64,000 nt of DNA from Sinorhizobium terangae (GTDB taxonomy: Bacteria > Pseudomonadota > Alphaproteobacteria > Rhizobiales > Rhizobiaceae), in assembly GCF_029714365.1 (NCBI RefSeq), contig NZ_CP121660.1, positions 1,984,001 through 2,048,000 of the forward strand. The letters are read 5' to 3'. The translations under genes and the position numbers were made by a program. The notes below the pieces were generated by a model. That model made no database searches. It saw only the letters and a list, made by a program, of their open reading frames with translations, and was not told the DNA's origin. Shown here in pieces: positions 47,508 to 55,998 of this stretch. Numbering within the stretch: position 1 is the first letter of the stretch; the number at the start of each line of letters is the position of its first letter.

Positions 47508-49394
47508 TTACCGATGCGGCTTCAGGTGATAGCGCCTGATCTGCCGATGCACCGTCGAGCGATCGAGGCCTAGACGGCGGGCCGCCTCGGAAATGTTCCA
47601 GTTGCAGGCGTCGAGCATCAGGCTCAACGCCGTCCCCGCATTGCCAGCCTCGTCCGGCTCGATCTTCGCTACGAGATAGTCCGGAAGATCGCAAACTTCG
47701 ATGACAGAGCCTTCGGCTAGCGCCGCCGCAACCGCGACGGCGTTGTCGAGTTCGCGAATGTTTCCCGGCCAATCATGCGCCTTGAGGGCGACCAACGCGG
47801 CCGGAGAGAACGCCAGATCACCTTGAGCACCGGAATGCCGCTTCAGGATCTGCTCCAGCACCCAGTCGAAATCCCGTCTGTCTCTCAGCGGCGGGACCGA
47901 GAGCGTTGCAGCGTTCAGCCGGTAATAGAGATCCTCTCGAAAGGCGCCTTGCGAGACCAGCGCCTGCAACGGCCGATGCGAGGCCGAAACGATCCTGATC
48001 TGGACCGGTCGCGGCACCGTGCCTCCGACCGGAAGCACTTCGCGCTCGGCCAGCACCCGGAGCAGGCGGCTTTGCAGTCCAAGAGGCATGTCGCCGATCT
48101 CGTCAAGAAAAAGCGTGCCGCCGTCCGCCTGCTCGATCAGGCCCTTGCGGCCTTTGGCGGACGCGCCGGTGAAGGCGCCCGGCAGATAGCCGAAGAGCTC
48201 GCTCTCGATCAGTTGCTCGGGGATTGCCGCGCAATTGATGGCGACGAATCGGCCGTTGAGGCCGCTGCCCTCGTGGATGGCGCGCGCCAGGTATTCCTTG
48301 CCCGTCCCGGTCTCGCCCTGGATGAGGATCGGCAGCCCCGTGCGGGCGAGTTTCGCGGCCTTTGCCTGCAATGCGACGATTTCGGGCGCATCGCCGCCGA
48401 GCCGGCGCAGCGGCGGCGGGATCTGGGCGCGCGAGACGCCCGGCGCGCGGATGCCGGAATGCGGCTCGATGGCATGGGCAAAGAGCGCATTGCCGTCGCG
48501 GGCGAAAACGAGCCGCTCCTGCGTCGGCCGGCGGCGCGTGAGCTCGGGAAGGTCGTCGATCTCCAGGTCGAGGAAGCGCGATACCGGCTCGCCGATGAGC
48601 TGGCGCGGATCACGCCAGTCAAGCCCGGTCGATCGGGCGAGGATCTTCGCCCCGCCATGGGTCATGCCGGCAATCCGCCCAAGACCATCGATCGAGATCG
48701 CCGCCTCCGGATCGACGTCGAGGAATTCCGGCGAGCGCGAGAAACGCAGCACCCATTGGTGCCGAGCCTGAGCCATGAGATTGGCGAGCTCGATCCGCCT
48801 TGCGCTGGCGGTGACGAGATGAAGCGCCAGGTTCTGGCTTGCCTTCAGGATCGGTGAGCTCAACAGCGAGATGTCGAGGACGGCCGAAAGTTCGCCGTGG
48901 ATGTCGTAGATCGGCGCCGCCGTGCAGGAGAGCGGCGTGTGCGTGTTGTCGAAGTGGTCGGTCTGATGGATCGTCAACGCCTCGCCCGTCTCGATGCAGG
49001 CGCCGACGGCGCAAGTTCCGGCGCGCCATTCGGACCATTCGGAACCGAGATAGAGGCCCGCCTTGCGAAGGCTGTTGTTGAAGAGCGGGTCGCCAAGGAA
49101 CTCGACGGTCACGCCCTGCCGGTCGGAGAGCAGGAGCACATAGTTCTGCCCCGCCACCTGCCGGAACAGATGCTCGAGACCGGAGCGGGCGATGGTGATC
49201 AGGTCTTCCGATTGCTGGCGATGCTCCTTGAGCCGCGTCTCCGGTACGATATAGGCCTCGCAAGCCTGCGCCGGGTCGAGGCGGTGATGTTCCAGGCAGC
49301 GCCGCCAGGATTTGACGACCATATCGTCGCGACTGCTCGGAAGGCCACGGCCGACGCGCTCGATTTCGCGGATATGGTCGGAATGTGAAAACAT
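47508..49394 (-). CDS. Sigma-54-dependent transcriptional activator, AcoR type
   Basis: The 628-residue protein has a GAF-like sensor N terminus (ITIARSGLEHLFRQVAGQNYVLLLSDRQG, then LYLGSEWSEWRAGTCAVGACIETGEALT). A PAS-like middle and an AAA+ domain follow, with Walker A GETGTGKE, sigma-54 loop PGAFTGAS and TLFLDEIGDMP. A Fis-type helix-turn-helix ends it (WNISEAARRLGLDRSTVHRQIRRYHL). There is no receiver domain, so it senses a small molecule directly. GGGAGG precedes ATG 49394. It probably activates the monooxygenase gene in response to that substrate. Confidence 0.92.
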   Translation of the reverse strand: MFSHSDHIREIERVGRGLPSSRDDMVVKSWRRCLEHHRLDPAQACEAYIVPETRLKEHRQQSEDLITIARSGLEHLFRQVAGQNYVLLLSDRQGVTVEFLGDPLFNNSLRKAGLYLGSEWSEWRAGTCAVGACIETGEALTIHQTDHFDNTHTPLSCTAAPIYDIHGELSAVLDISLLSSPILKASQNLALHLVTASARRIELANLMAQARHQWVLRFSRSPEFLDVDPEAAISIDGLGRIAGMTHGGAKILARSTGLDWRDPRQLIGEPVSRFLDLEIDDLPELTRRRPTQERLVFARDGNALFAHAIEPHSGIRAPGVSRAQIPPPLRRLGGDAPEIVALQAKAAKLARTGLPILIQGETGTGKEYLARAIHEGSGLNGRFVAINCAAIPEQLIESELFGYLPGAFTGASAKGRKGLIEQADGGTLFLDEIGDMPLGLQSRLLRVLAEREVLPVGGTVPRPVQIRIVSASHRPLQALVSQGAFREDLYYRLNAATLSVPPLRDRRDFDWVLEQILKRHSGAQGDLAFSPAALVALKAHDWPGNIRELDNAVAVAAALAEGSVIEVCDLPDYLVAKIEPDEAGNAGTALSLMLDACNWNISEAARRLGLDRSTVHRQIRRYHLKPHR

Positions 49395-49493
49395 GACCGC
49401 CTCCCAACGGAACGCCTTCCTGGGGCGGGAGTGTGCGCATGAGAAGCCGAAATGTAAAGGAAGGGGACCGGCTACGGTACGTCCGAAATCGAG

Positions 49494-49653
49494 ACCCCTC
49501 CCCACAAGGGGCCACAAGGGGGGAGGAGTTTGGCACGCGCGGCCAACGCAGGTGCCAATTTCCAGCACCCTCAAACCATGGAACCGTCAGGGCCGAGACG
49601 GAGCGGGCGCTGCATCGTAAGCCCCTCCCCCCTTGTTGGGTTGGGGAGGGCCC
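49494..49653. repeat. Pair of inverted GC-rich palindromic repeats
   Basis: Copies at about 49494-49530 (CCCCTCCCCACAAGGGG) and 49619-49653 (GCCCCTCCCCCCTTGTTGGG) lie in opposite orientation, flanking about 90 bp, like the pair at 8740-8902. They fill the 306-bp gap between the activator and dodecin genes, in which I see no gene. Confidence 0.65.
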
Positions 49654-49700
49654 TCTTTTAAGCAAGGGTCGCCGGCACCGGATGCCATCGGCCGCGCGCA

Positions 49701-49910
49701 TCAATCATCGAGGCGGAAGCCCACCTTCATAACGACCTGATAATGCGCCACCTCCCCGTTGACGATCTGCCCCCGAATCTGGTCGACCTCGAACCAGTCG
49801 AGATTGCGCATGGTTTTCGAGGCGCGTGAAATCGCCGTTTCGATGGCGTCGGTAACCGAGGCCTCTGAACTTCCGATCAACTCTATCTTCTTGTAGACGT
49901 GCCCGCTCAC
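49701..49910 (-). CDS. Dodecin family flavin-binding protein
   Basis: The 69-residue protein (SGHVYKKIELIGSSEASVTD, AISRASKTMRNLDWFEVDQI, GEVAHYQVVMKVGFRL) matches dodecins, including the Trp that stacks on flavin and the terminal beta strand. Dodecins form 12-mers that store FMN or riboflavin-type ligands. The start is GTG at 49910, preceded by GGAGG; the longer open frame upstream is a repeat region. It is a single gene. Confidence 0.92.
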   Translation of the reverse strand: MSGHVYKKIELIGSSEASVTDAIETAISRASKTMRNLDWFEVDQIRGQIVNGEVAHYQVVMKVGFRLDD

Positions 49911-49937
49911 AGCAACCTCCTCGGGTTCTGATTGATC

Positions 49938-50031
49938 CTGCAGCGCCGTGCGCCTTTTCAGGCGCAGAACGGTCGCTGCAGCACTCTGAATTGCTGCATG
50001 TTTAAATCGGCTCCGATTTAAACACGCAGTA
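49938..50031. repeat. Interspersed repeat, compact copy
   Basis: CTGCAGCGCCGTGCGCC to GGTCGCTGCAG (49939-49982) is followed by TGAATTGCTGCATGTTTAAATC and a GATTTAAAC arm (to 50031). The AAATC/GATTT hairpin is perfect. It has the same two-part structure as the copy at 16305-16412. Confidence 0.7.
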
Positions 50032-50726
50032 TTCCGAAGACCGCCCTCGAGCAGCGAAGAGTGCGACGGCGCGCTCACATCGCCAATCATCGAGGGCGAT
50101 AGCGGCCAGCATGCGCCCGTTAGATCGCGATTGCCAGCCGGCGCGTTCGGAATTTGCGGAGCCTACCCGCCACAGACGGAGGAGCGCCAGGCGAGATCGG
50201 CGTTCAGTCAAACCGATGATTTGGCGCGGAAGGATCTTCCGCGCTCTCCTTGCCGAGCCATGTCACCGCCTCCCGGGCGATCGCTCGGCCGGCTGGGCGA
50301 TGTGGTCAATCGGCTTCAAGGAGTTCGGCATTGCCATCATCAGCGGGCGGCTGATACCTGTCCTTCCCCGTCGCGGGCGAGCGTCTGACCAAGGGCGCCG
50401 CCGTTCTCGCCGCGGCTCCGGGCGCGATCGACGACCTGAGGAAGTTGGCGAGTCTCTGAACGGTGCGGCCGCTGTGCTCGCTGGCGATGGTTATCCGCCG
50501 GGACAAACACGTCAACCACGGTATCAGGGAACTGAGCCGCGGGTTTCGGGTGAACAATCCATAAAATCCGTGGGTTGCGGGATTCTTGAATTGAGCTCGA
50601 TTTGAGCGTAAAATTAACCTAGCAATTCAAAGCGTTACAGCGACCGTGCGACCGATGCAGCGGAGCTGAAACGTCAGGCGCACGCGAGGGTGACGCTTTG
50701 GCCAAACTTCATACGTGGAGGTTGTC
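50032..50726. other. Intergenic region without a clear gene
   Basis: Nearly 700 bp between the dodecin repeat and the SPW gene. Frames at 50111-50605 (+) and 50306-50557 (-) show no recognisable domain. A short stretch around 50355-50459 (LSFPVAGERLTKGAAVLAAAPGAIDDLRKL) looks protein-like but has an in-frame stop just upstream, so it may be a gene remnant. I see no RNA gene. Confidence 0.45.
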
Positions 50727-51086
50727 ATGCCAAACACTCTCATTGCGGGAAAAAGGGCTCAGGACTGGGCCAACCTGGTCCTTGGGGTGTGCTTGTTCCT
50801 CTCTCCCTGGGTCATCGGTTTTGCGGTTGACGCCGTGCCGACCTGGAATGCCTGGATCGCCGGCATCGTACTCGGCGCGCTGGCGATTGCTGCGCTTTCA
50901 GCCTTCGCAGAATGGGAGGAATGGGTGAACATGGTGATCGGCCTTTGGCTGATCGTTTCTCCCTGGCTGCTCGGCTTTATGGCAAACATGAACGCGATGT
51001 GGACACACGTCATTCTTGGCGTGCTCGTCGCGGCACTGTCGGCCTGGGCTGTCTGGGACTATCGCCACCCACAGTCGCATGCCTGA
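50727..51086 (+). CDS. SPW-repeat membrane protein
   Basis: The 119-residue protein has two copies of the SPW repeat: WANLVLGVCLFLSPWVIGF and WVNMVIGLWLIVSPWLLGF. Each is followed by a second helix, giving four membrane segments. Function of the family is unknown. GGAGG lies 5 bp before the ATG at 50727, which is preferred to the GTG at 50715. Confidence 0.88.
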   Translation: MPNTLIAGKRAQDWANLVLGVCLFLSPWVIGFAVDAVPTWNAWIAGIVLGALAIAALSAFAEWEEWVNMVIGLWLIVSPWLLGFMANMNAMWTHVILGVLVAALSAWAVWDYRHPQSHA

Positions 51087-51089
51087 AGC

Positions 51090-51119
51090 GCGTCGCGTTC
51101 AATCGGACTGATGCGACGC
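51090..51119. repeat. Palindrome after the SPW gene
   Basis: GCGTCGC (51090-51096) and GCGACGC (51113-51119) pair around a 16-base loop containing AATCGGACTGAT. It lies just after the SPW stop and may act as an mRNA end. The loop-and-stem sequence resembles a short palindrome seen widely in rhizobial intergenic DNA. Confidence 0.4.
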
Positions 51120-51209
51120 GTTAGGCCATGGCTTTCTTGCATGTCGCTGTCCCGACACGGCTGCATACTTTTGGGCGACATGCATGAGACAGCATGATTT
51201 CTCAAAGGG

Positions 51210-51253
51210 CTACAGCGTCCTTTGTGCGTCTGAAAAGACGCGCGGCGCTGTAG
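51210..51253. repeat. Interspersed repeat, half copy
   Basis: CTACAGCGTCCTTTGTGCGTC to GCGGCGCTGTAG corresponds to the first half of the element at 16305-16412, in inverted orientation. The second half is absent. The following 440 bp (to 51697) hold no gene I can support. Confidence 0.65.
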
Positions 51254-51697
51254 TCAGAGGGTGGCGAGTCCTGTGGTAAGTCCCCTCCGAAACTCGTCCA
51301 ACAACAATTGCTCTCGACCGAGATAGCGGGGCGAGAAATGCATGGAACGCATCTCGAGACGCCTGCGGCTGCGGCGATACTTCCCGCCTGAGAGGCCGTC
51401 AGGTGCCTCTTGGAAGCTGCGATGGCCTTCTCCCCATCAAGATGTGAAGAGCTCCGCCCGACCCGATCTCTTTCCTGATAAAATCTTGCGGTCGCCGCGG
51501 AGCCACAGTTCTCAAGCCATCCCGCGCCCACCTGCATCCCCTCTGTCAACCGCTCGGCAGCCAGGCCCCGATGTGGACCTTCACCTCAGGTGGCGGCTCC
51601 TGTGGGACTCGGCTTTACCTCAGAAGCCTCAAATTGGCGGCGGAGGCACGCAGCGACTGGAATTCCGACCAAGTGACCGGAACGTTGAAATCAGCCG

Positions 51698-51729
51698 TTG
51701 ACCTCAACGTACCTTTAGGAAGCATTGTC
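51698..51729 (+). promoter_or_regulatory. Second SoxR-box-like promoter
   Basis: TTGACC (51698-51703) overlaps CCTCAACGTACCTTTAGG (51702-51719), with one arm altered (TTTAGG for TTGAGG). Over 38 bp it matches the promoter at 8167 at about 30 positions, including AGCAnTGTCATG after the box. It lies 38 bp before the chimeric gene. Confidence 0.45.
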
Positions 51730-51766
51730 ATGTTGAAGAGGTTTCGAGACATCAAGAGGAACATGC

Positions 51767-52267
51767 ATGCAAAAGAAACCGGCACTCCTGAACCGTGCTC
51801 AATGGGCTGAAAAGGAGGACGTTTGGAAAGGTGGATTCGAAGGTAACGTGTTTGGCACCGACATCTCCGACGCCGATCTGAAGGCGATCGCCAGGCGGCA
51901 GAAGGAATTCGAGGCGGCCGTGAAAACCGGCAACCACCTGCAGATGTCGGAAGCGAACAAGCAATTCCACCTGGCGATCGCCCATGCCGGCAAGAATCTC
52001 TACCTTGCTTCGTTCTACGAGCGGCTGTTGAACCAGGGCCAGCGCATGCTGCACTTGCATTTCGAATATCTGGAGCGGACACATGAAGGCTATCTCCTGA
52101 CCGACGAGCACAACCAGATGCTCGAGGCGATCCGGGCGAAGAACGTCGACCTCGCCGACGAGCTGGCCCACGCCCACACGCGCCAATTCCAGCAGAACTT
52201 CATCGACTTCATGCGCGAGAACTACACGACGGGCGTCTCACTCGGGCGGCGAAAGGCAGCGGAATAG
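51767..52267 (+). CDS. Chimera: cupin-like N terminus joined to the C-terminal domain of a GntR regulator
   Basis: The 166-residue frame starts with about 30 residues (LLNRAQWAEKEDVWKGGFEG) like the N terminus of small cupin proteins. From about residue 33 it is an FCD ligand-binding domain of GntR regulators (AIARRQKEFEAAVKTGNHLQ, ANKQFHLAIAHAGKNLYLAS). The winged-helix DNA-binding domain is missing and is not found upstream. An internal deletion joining two neighbouring genes in frame would explain this. The product could not act as a normal repressor. It ends directly against the ProC-like gene (TAG then ATG). It may be a decaying remnant. Confidence 0.7.
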   Translation: MQKKPALLNRAQWAEKEDVWKGGFEGNVFGTDISDADLKAIARRQKEFEAAVKTGNHLQMSEANKQFHLAIAHAGKNLYLASFYERLLNQGQRMLHLHFEYLERTHEGYLLTDEHNQMLEAIRAKNVDLADELAHAHTRQFQQNFIDFMRENYTTGVSLGRRKAAE

Positions 52268-53032
52268 ATGCGTATCGGTTTCGTTGGCACAGGTGCGATT
52301 ACCGAGGCGATGGTAACGGGTATCGCCGGCTCCGATCTTGATGTCGCGGAGATCCTCGTCTCGCCGCGCAACCGCGAGACCGCCGCGCGGCTCGCGGGCC
52401 GGTTTCCGTCGGTGCGGATCGCCAAGAACAATCAGGAAGTCGTCGATAACACCGACATCCTGTTTCTCGCCGTCCGGCCGCAGATCGCGGAAGAGGTTAT
52501 CGGCGGACTGGCGTTCCGGCAGGGCCAGACCATCGTCAGCGTCATCGCGGCAACGGATCGTTCGAAGCTCGTGACCTGGATCGGGGAAGAGGTCGAACTC
52601 ACCCAGGCGATCCCGCTCCCCTTCGTCGCCGATCGGCAAGGCGTTACCGCGATCTACCCGCCCAACTCCCGGATTGCCGCGATCTTCGCCGCGATCGGCC
52701 GTGCAGTGGAATGCGAGACGAAGGACGAATATGACCTGCTCGCCGTCGCCAGTTCCCTGATGGGAACCTACTTCGGCATCCTTGATCGCACGACCGATTG
52801 GCTGGCTGAGAAGGGTATGGCCCGCGAGAAGGCACGTAGCTATCTGGCGCCGCTCTTTGCCAGTCTGGCGCAGACAGCGGTCAGCGCCGATCAAACGCCA
52901 TTGGACATTTTAAGGCGTGAGTTTTCGACGCCAGGCGGCTTGAACGAGCAGGTTTTCGAAGATTTCGACCGCGGCGGAACACGGGTGCTGACCGATGCGC
53001 TCGAGCGGGTGCTGCGCCGTGTCCAAGGATAA
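52268..53032 (+). CDS. proC: Pyrroline-5-carboxylate reductase family protein
   Basis: The 254-residue protein has the NADPH site GFVGTGAITEAMVTGI and continues as ProC: VVDNTDILFLAVRPQ, and near the end TPLDILRREFSTPGGLNEQVFEDF, close to the ProC signature. ProC reduces pyrroline-5-carboxylate to proline in the cytoplasm. It is shorter and more divergent than housekeeping ProC and is likely a second copy with a related imine or ketimine substrate. It abuts the chimeric GntR frame, which in the intact form probably regulated it. Confidence 0.82.
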   Translation: MRIGFVGTGAITEAMVTGIAGSDLDVAEILVSPRNRETAARLAGRFPSVRIAKNNQEVVDNTDILFLAVRPQIAEEVIGGLAFRQGQTIVSVIAATDRSKLVTWIGEEVELTQAIPLPFVADRQGVTAIYPPNSRIAAIFAAIGRAVECETKDEYDLLAVASSLMGTYFGILDRTTDWLAEKGMAREKARSYLAPLFASLAQTAVSADQTPLDILRREFSTPGGLNEQVFEDFDRGGTRVLTDALERVLRRVQG

Positions 53033-53118
53033 CACGGCGCAAGCTCACGACCGCTTCCGCATGATAACGACAATCGGAACTACCATGCATGGACGCCAAT
53101 CCCGCAGTATGAAATCAT

Positions 53119-54137
53119 ATGGTCATGTCCACTGCTTCCATCATCGGAGGGGCCGGTCAGATCGGGCTTGCCGTGGCGGAGCGCCTCGCCCGCGACGGTT
53201 GGGAGGTTCGGCTGGTCAGTCGAGCGCCGCCGCCAATCTCTGGTCCGTGGCAGCACGTTGGCGTAGATCGCGAGGACCGCGATGCATTTCGCAAAGCGCT
53301 TTCGGGCGGAGCGGATCTTCTACTCGACTGCATCGCCTTTGACCAACGACATGCCGATCAGTTGCTGGAGCTACAGGATAATTTCGGGCGCCTGGCTGTG
53401 ATCTCCAGCGCCAGCGTTTACTGCGACGCGCAGGGCCGGACGCTCGACGAGGCAAGTCAGTGCGGCTTTCCCGCCTTTCCGGTGCCGATCTACGAGAATC
53501 ACCGCACGGTGGAACCGGGACCACAGACCTATTCAACGAGAAAGCCGCGATCGAACGTCGTATCCTGCATGGAGCGAGCTCTAAGGTCACGATCTTGCGA
53601 CCCTGCGCGATCCACGGGCCTTACAGCAAGCACGCGAGGGAATGGTGGTTCGTAAAGCGTCTGCTCGATGGTCGCAGGCGCATCCCGCTTGCCTATGGCG
53701 GGCGTAGCCGGTTTCAGACGACCTCGACGCAGGCGATCGCTGAGGCGGTGTGTTTCTCGCTGAACTCCGACCAGTCGCAGGTGCTGAACGTCGTGGACGC
53801 CGACGCGCCGACGGTCGCTGAAATTGCTCGCGCGATCATGGATTCCATGGACCGGCATGCCGATCTTCTGGGGCTTCCCGACGTGCCCTATCCTCCGACC
53901 CGCGGCGTAACGCCGTGGTCGGTCGAAAAGCCGATCGTCTGCGCCTCTTCTGTTCCGAGCACAGCAACCTATGCAGAAGGAGTCGGGCGCGCCGTGCGCT
54001 GGCTGATCGCAGCGACGCAAGACCGGGACTGGCGGGAGGTGCTTCCCCAGCTCGCCGCGTATCCTGCGCACTACTTTGACTATGCTGTCGATGATCAAGC
54101 GCTTGCAACAGCCGGCGTGAAGCACATTTCCATTTGA
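53119..54137 (+). pseudogene. NAD-dependent epimerase/reductase gene with a frameshift
   Basis: The first part (from 53119 or ATG 53125) encodes a Rossmann start, SIIGGAGQIGLAVAERLARDGW, through AVISSASVYCD to IYENHRTVEPGPQTYS. The second part, in the -1 frame, continues EKAAIERRILHGASSKVTILRPCAIHGPYS to the end at 54137. The join lies near 53530-53545, consistent with loss of one base. Together they would make an extended-SDR protein of about 335 residues. As written, the first frame runs on to a stop at 53655. This is either a true pseudogene or a sequencing error. Confidence 0.8.
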
Positions 54138-54285
54138 TGGCCTCTTGGGTTCCCTCGCCACCATCATTTGCGGAAATGGTTGATCGAACCGGAAAGCGAT
54201 GTGCTCAGTTGCGTGCCCTGACCGAGCCGCGCCGGTTGGGCTTAATGCGGGGATGCATGCGCCAAGACGGCTCTAGGTAGCTTGA

Positions 54286-54825
54286 ATGATCGTGTTCCTG
54301 GACTTCGAAGCATCGTCGCTTGCGAAAAACAGCTTTCCGATTGAAGTCGCCTGGGTGTTCGAGAATGGCGACGCGCGGACGAGCCTTATCCGCCCGGCTG
54401 CCGCATGGGACGATTGGGCCGCGGAGGCTGAAGCCGTGCACGGGATATCGAGAAGCCAACTCGAGACGGAGGGTGTATCCGTCGACATCATCGCGGCCGA
54501 AATGGTGGAGAGCCTGTCCGGCCACCGGTTGTATGCGAGCGCGCCGTCCTGGGATGGCAAGTGGCTCAGCGTGCTCCTGCGAGCCGCGGGTTTTCCGCGG
54601 CATGCTCTTCGGCTCAACGTGTCCGATGACGCCTTTGCCGACGCCGCGAGAGCTGTGCTTGGTCGCGACGTAGCCGAGACGGTCGTTGCTGAAATCGTGT
54701 CAGCGGTCACGGCGCGTACGCAGCCAGCGACAAGGCCCCACCGCGCCCTCCCCGATGCCATGCTCGAGTTGGAACGCTGGCGGCTCATCAGACAGGAGGC
54801 GACTGCTCTGGCTTCGAAGTCATGA
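54286..54825 (+). CDS. DEDD-type 3'-5' exonuclease
   Basis: The 179-residue protein starts MIVFLDFEASSL, exonuclease motif I (Asp-x-Glu). An EAVHGIS segment and SAPSWDGKWL (motif II Asp) follow, then HRALPDAMLELERW (motif III, His-x4-Asp). This is the epsilon/RNase T-like nuclease fold, degrading 3' ends of DNA or RNA. No polymerase or helicase domain is attached. It is a single gene with ordinary base composition. Confidence 0.8.
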   Translation: MIVFLDFEASSLAKNSFPIEVAWVFENGDARTSLIRPAAAWDDWAAEAEAVHGISRSQLETEGVSVDIIAAEMVESLSGHRLYASAPSWDGKWLSVLLRAAGFPRHALRLNVSDDAFADAARAVLGRDVAETVVAEIVSAVTARTQPATRPHRALPDAMLELERWRLIRQEATALASKS

Positions 54826-54998
54826 CGACCATCTGGGGAAAAAGATATCCATGAGTGAGCGCGGCGCACGCGCGCTTGCTTGAGTGTCAGCAATGAGATT
54901 GATACTCCTCAGACACAATCGCTGTGCGCAGCCGGGCCGGTGGGCCCCGTGTGATTTGACGCTGCGAAATGGCAGCAGGACGTGGGAGGAATAGCGCT

Positions 54999-55910
54999 TT
55001 GGCCGAAAACCCGCTTTACGACATCCGCGACGAACGTTTTATTTCCCTGATCGTTGGCAGCGCCGCGCTGGAAGAGCTCTATCGCGGCTGCCGTTGGGCG
55101 GAAGGGCCGGTCTGGTTTTCCGACCTCAATTGTCTGATCTGGAGCGATATTCCAAACGACCGGATGATGCGCTGGTCGCCGGAAGGGCACGCCTCGGTCT
55201 TCCGCTCACCCTCCAATTATGTGAATGGCAATACGCGTGACCTTCAGGGCCGGCTGATCTCCTGTGAACACGGAGGGCGGCGCGTGACGCGCACCGAATA
55301 TGACGGCCGCATTACCGTGCTCGCCGACAGCTACCTGGGCAAGCGGCTGAACTCGCCAAATGACGTTGTCGTGCGCTCCGACGGCTCGATCTGGTTCACC
55401 GACCCGACCTACGGCATCATCTCGGACTATGAAGGCCACAAGGCAGAGCCCGAACAGGAGACGCGTAACGTCTATCGCATCGACCCCGTGTCGGGCGCAA
55501 TCGTCGCCGTGGTCACCGATTTCATCCAGCCGAACGGCCTCGCCTTCTCGCCAGATGAAAAGCGGCTCTATATCGCCGACTCCGGATCGGCCGAGCATGA
55601 GGTCCCGAGCCATATCCGAGTTTTCGATGTGGCCGGAGATGGCACACTGGGCAACGGCAGCTATTTCTGCTCCATCGACAGCGGCAATCCGGACGGCTTC
55701 CGCTTTGACGTTGTCGGGAACCTGTGGTGCAGCGCGGCCGACGGAGTCCATTGCTTTGCACCGGATGGCAAGCTGCTCGGCAAGATCCTGGTGCCGCAGA
55801 CGGTATCGAACCTCACCTTCGGCGGCCCGAAGAAGAACCGCCTCTTCATCACCGCCACCCAGTCGCTCTATTCGATCTATGTGAAGACGAACGGCGCGCA
55901 GCGTCCGTAA
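54999..55910 (+). CDS. SMP-30/gluconolactonase family protein
   Basis: The 303-residue beta-propeller protein has CRWAEGPVWFSDLNCLIWSDIPNDRMMRW, with the metal-binding Glu. It continues NSPNDVVVRSDGSIWFTDPTYGI, QPNGLAFSPDEKRLYIADSG and GNPDGFRFDVVGNLWCSAADGV, typical of SMP-30 lactonases. They hydrolyse sugar lactones. I prefer the TTG at 54999, which has GGAGGA about 8 bp upstream, over ATG 54969, which has none. It is convergent with the oxygenase gene that ends the second sugar-transport operon, suggesting a shared sugar pathway. Confidence 0.85.
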   Translation: MAENPLYDIRDERFISLIVGSAALEELYRGCRWAEGPVWFSDLNCLIWSDIPNDRMMRWSPEGHASVFRSPSNYVNGNTRDLQGRLISCEHGGRRVTRTEYDGRITVLADSYLGKRLNSPNDVVVRSDGSIWFTDPTYGIISDYEGHKAEPEQETRNVYRIDPVSGAIVAVVTDFIQPNGLAFSPDEKRLYIADSGSAEHEVPSHIRVFDVAGDGTLGNGSYFCSIDSGNPDGFRFDVVGNLWCSAADGVHCFAPDGKLLGKILVPQTVSNLTFGGPKKNRLFITATQSLYSIYVKTNGAQRP

Positions 55911-55998
55911 ACGGGCACCACGCGATCGCCCGTTGAAGTCGCCAAGCCCTCAAGGCGCTCGTCTGATAAGGCGCGCGGCGCTGCGTGTTGCAAGGCGA

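Noticed and set aside
50111..50605. 164-codon frame in the dodecin-SPW gap
   Set aside because: Arg-rich low-complexity product without a domain or start signal.
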